From Clavaria fumosa (lineage: Eukaryota; Basidiomycota; Agaricomycetes; Agaricales; Clavariaceae): DNA of 64,000 nt. Below the pieces are notes generated by a model. It was not told the DNA's origin. It searched no databases and was given only the letters and a program-made list of their open reading frames with translations. Position numbers and translations under genes: made by a program. How positions within the stretch are numbered: the stretch's first letter is position 1; every line of letters begins with the position of its first letter. The DNA is taken from contig OX637797.1 in assembly GCA_951802425.1 (NCBI GenBank), positions 1,860,001 to 1,924,000 of the forward strand. The letters run 5' to 3'. Below are positions 63,689-64,000 of this stretch, one piece after another.

Positions 63689-63812
63689 AAGCCTGCCCTA
63701 AGAAAACATGTGACTTTTGGCACCCCGATCGGCAATCTCCGTGAAGTGATCTCATCTCAAACTGACCCCCCTAAAACGGTGATGCATATCCGCGCCACAA
63801 CTCTCAACTGTT

Positions 63813-64000
63813 ATGGACGACCTGGCGCCGCTCGATCCTTCCTATGTCGAGGAGGTGCTCTCTAACCCTCCATTTGTCTCGATTCCGGGCGTTGTCAATT
63901 GTCGTGAACTCGGCTCTTACCGAACTAAATGTGGGCGTCAAGTGAGGCCGGGATTGGCCTTCCGATCTGCAGAAATATGGAACATCACCGATAAGGGTAA
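63813..64000 (+). CDS. Tyrosine-phosphatase-like protein (5' part only)
   Basis: The start at 63813 gives MDDLAPLDPSYVEEVLSNPP, then IPGVVNCRELGSYRT and VRPGLAFRSAEIW. The N(C/F)RELGxY...RxxLxFRSAE pattern is the N-terminal signature of the fungal Y_phosphatase3 family, which usually continues to an HCxxGKDR active site. The gene runs off the right edge, so the catalytic Cys is not in view. Divergent from MCM6 with a 175-bp shared promoter. Confidence 0.75.
   Translation, partial: MDDLAPLDPSYVEEVLSNPPFVSIPGVVNCRELGSYRTKCGRQVRPGLAFRSAEIWNITDKG

Overview
The window is nuclear DNA from a filamentous basidiomycete, most likely an agaricomycete. Genes sit close together on both strands, and most are broken by many 45-70 nt introns (mainly GT-AG). 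Orthologues have a fungal character: a Kch1/Prm6 potassium-transport protein, a macrofage-activating-glycoprotein family protein, a QDE-1-type RNA-dependent RNA polymerase and a Zn2Cys6 regulator. I see no transposon, rRNA, tRNA or CRISPR. I support 27 protein-coding genes; the last runs off the right edge. Exons were joined by eye, so spans run from predicted start codon to stop codon, and untranslated regions are not included.

Left part (0-26 kb) is mostly housekeeping. It holds VTI1 v-SNARE, a KCH1-like membrane protein, DRG1 GTPase, ALG8 glucosyltransferase, VMA21, an unknown Ser-rich protein, ribonucleotide reductase small subunit, a mitochondrial PP2C phosphatase, a secreted GPI-type glycoprotein, IMP4, aspartyl aminopeptidase, a short-chain dehydrogenase, endonuclease III (NTH1) and a DUF4203 membrane protein.

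Middle (26.6-40.6 kb) begins with a P450 next to an epoxide hydrolase, a plausible small oxidation/detoxification pair. A run of RNA-biology genes follows: a CASC3/Barentsz-type exon-junction protein, an RNA-dependent RNA polymerase and the THO/TREX subunit THOC3.

Right part (40.8-64 kb) holds RRN3 (Pol I factor), complex I subunit NDUFB9, lipin (phosphatidate phosphatase), a Zn2Cys6 transcription factor, a nucleoside hydrolase, a diaphanous-type formin with a 31-proline run, MCM6, and the start of a tyrosine-phosphatase-like gene.

Many genes are head-to-head across short shared promoters (ALG8/VMA21, MAGP/IMP4, RRN3/NDUFB9, RdRP/THOC3, MCM6/phosphatase). CACGTG motifs recur just upstream of several starts. 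The most distinctive sequence-level feature is extreme exon splitting: exons of 3, 7, 16, 16, 17, 18 and 22 nt, one GC-AG intron, and one stop-free intron whose length is a multiple of three. I did not find a clearly new multi-gene system; the most interesting candidates are the microexon architecture and the RNA-surveillance/silencing neighbourhood.
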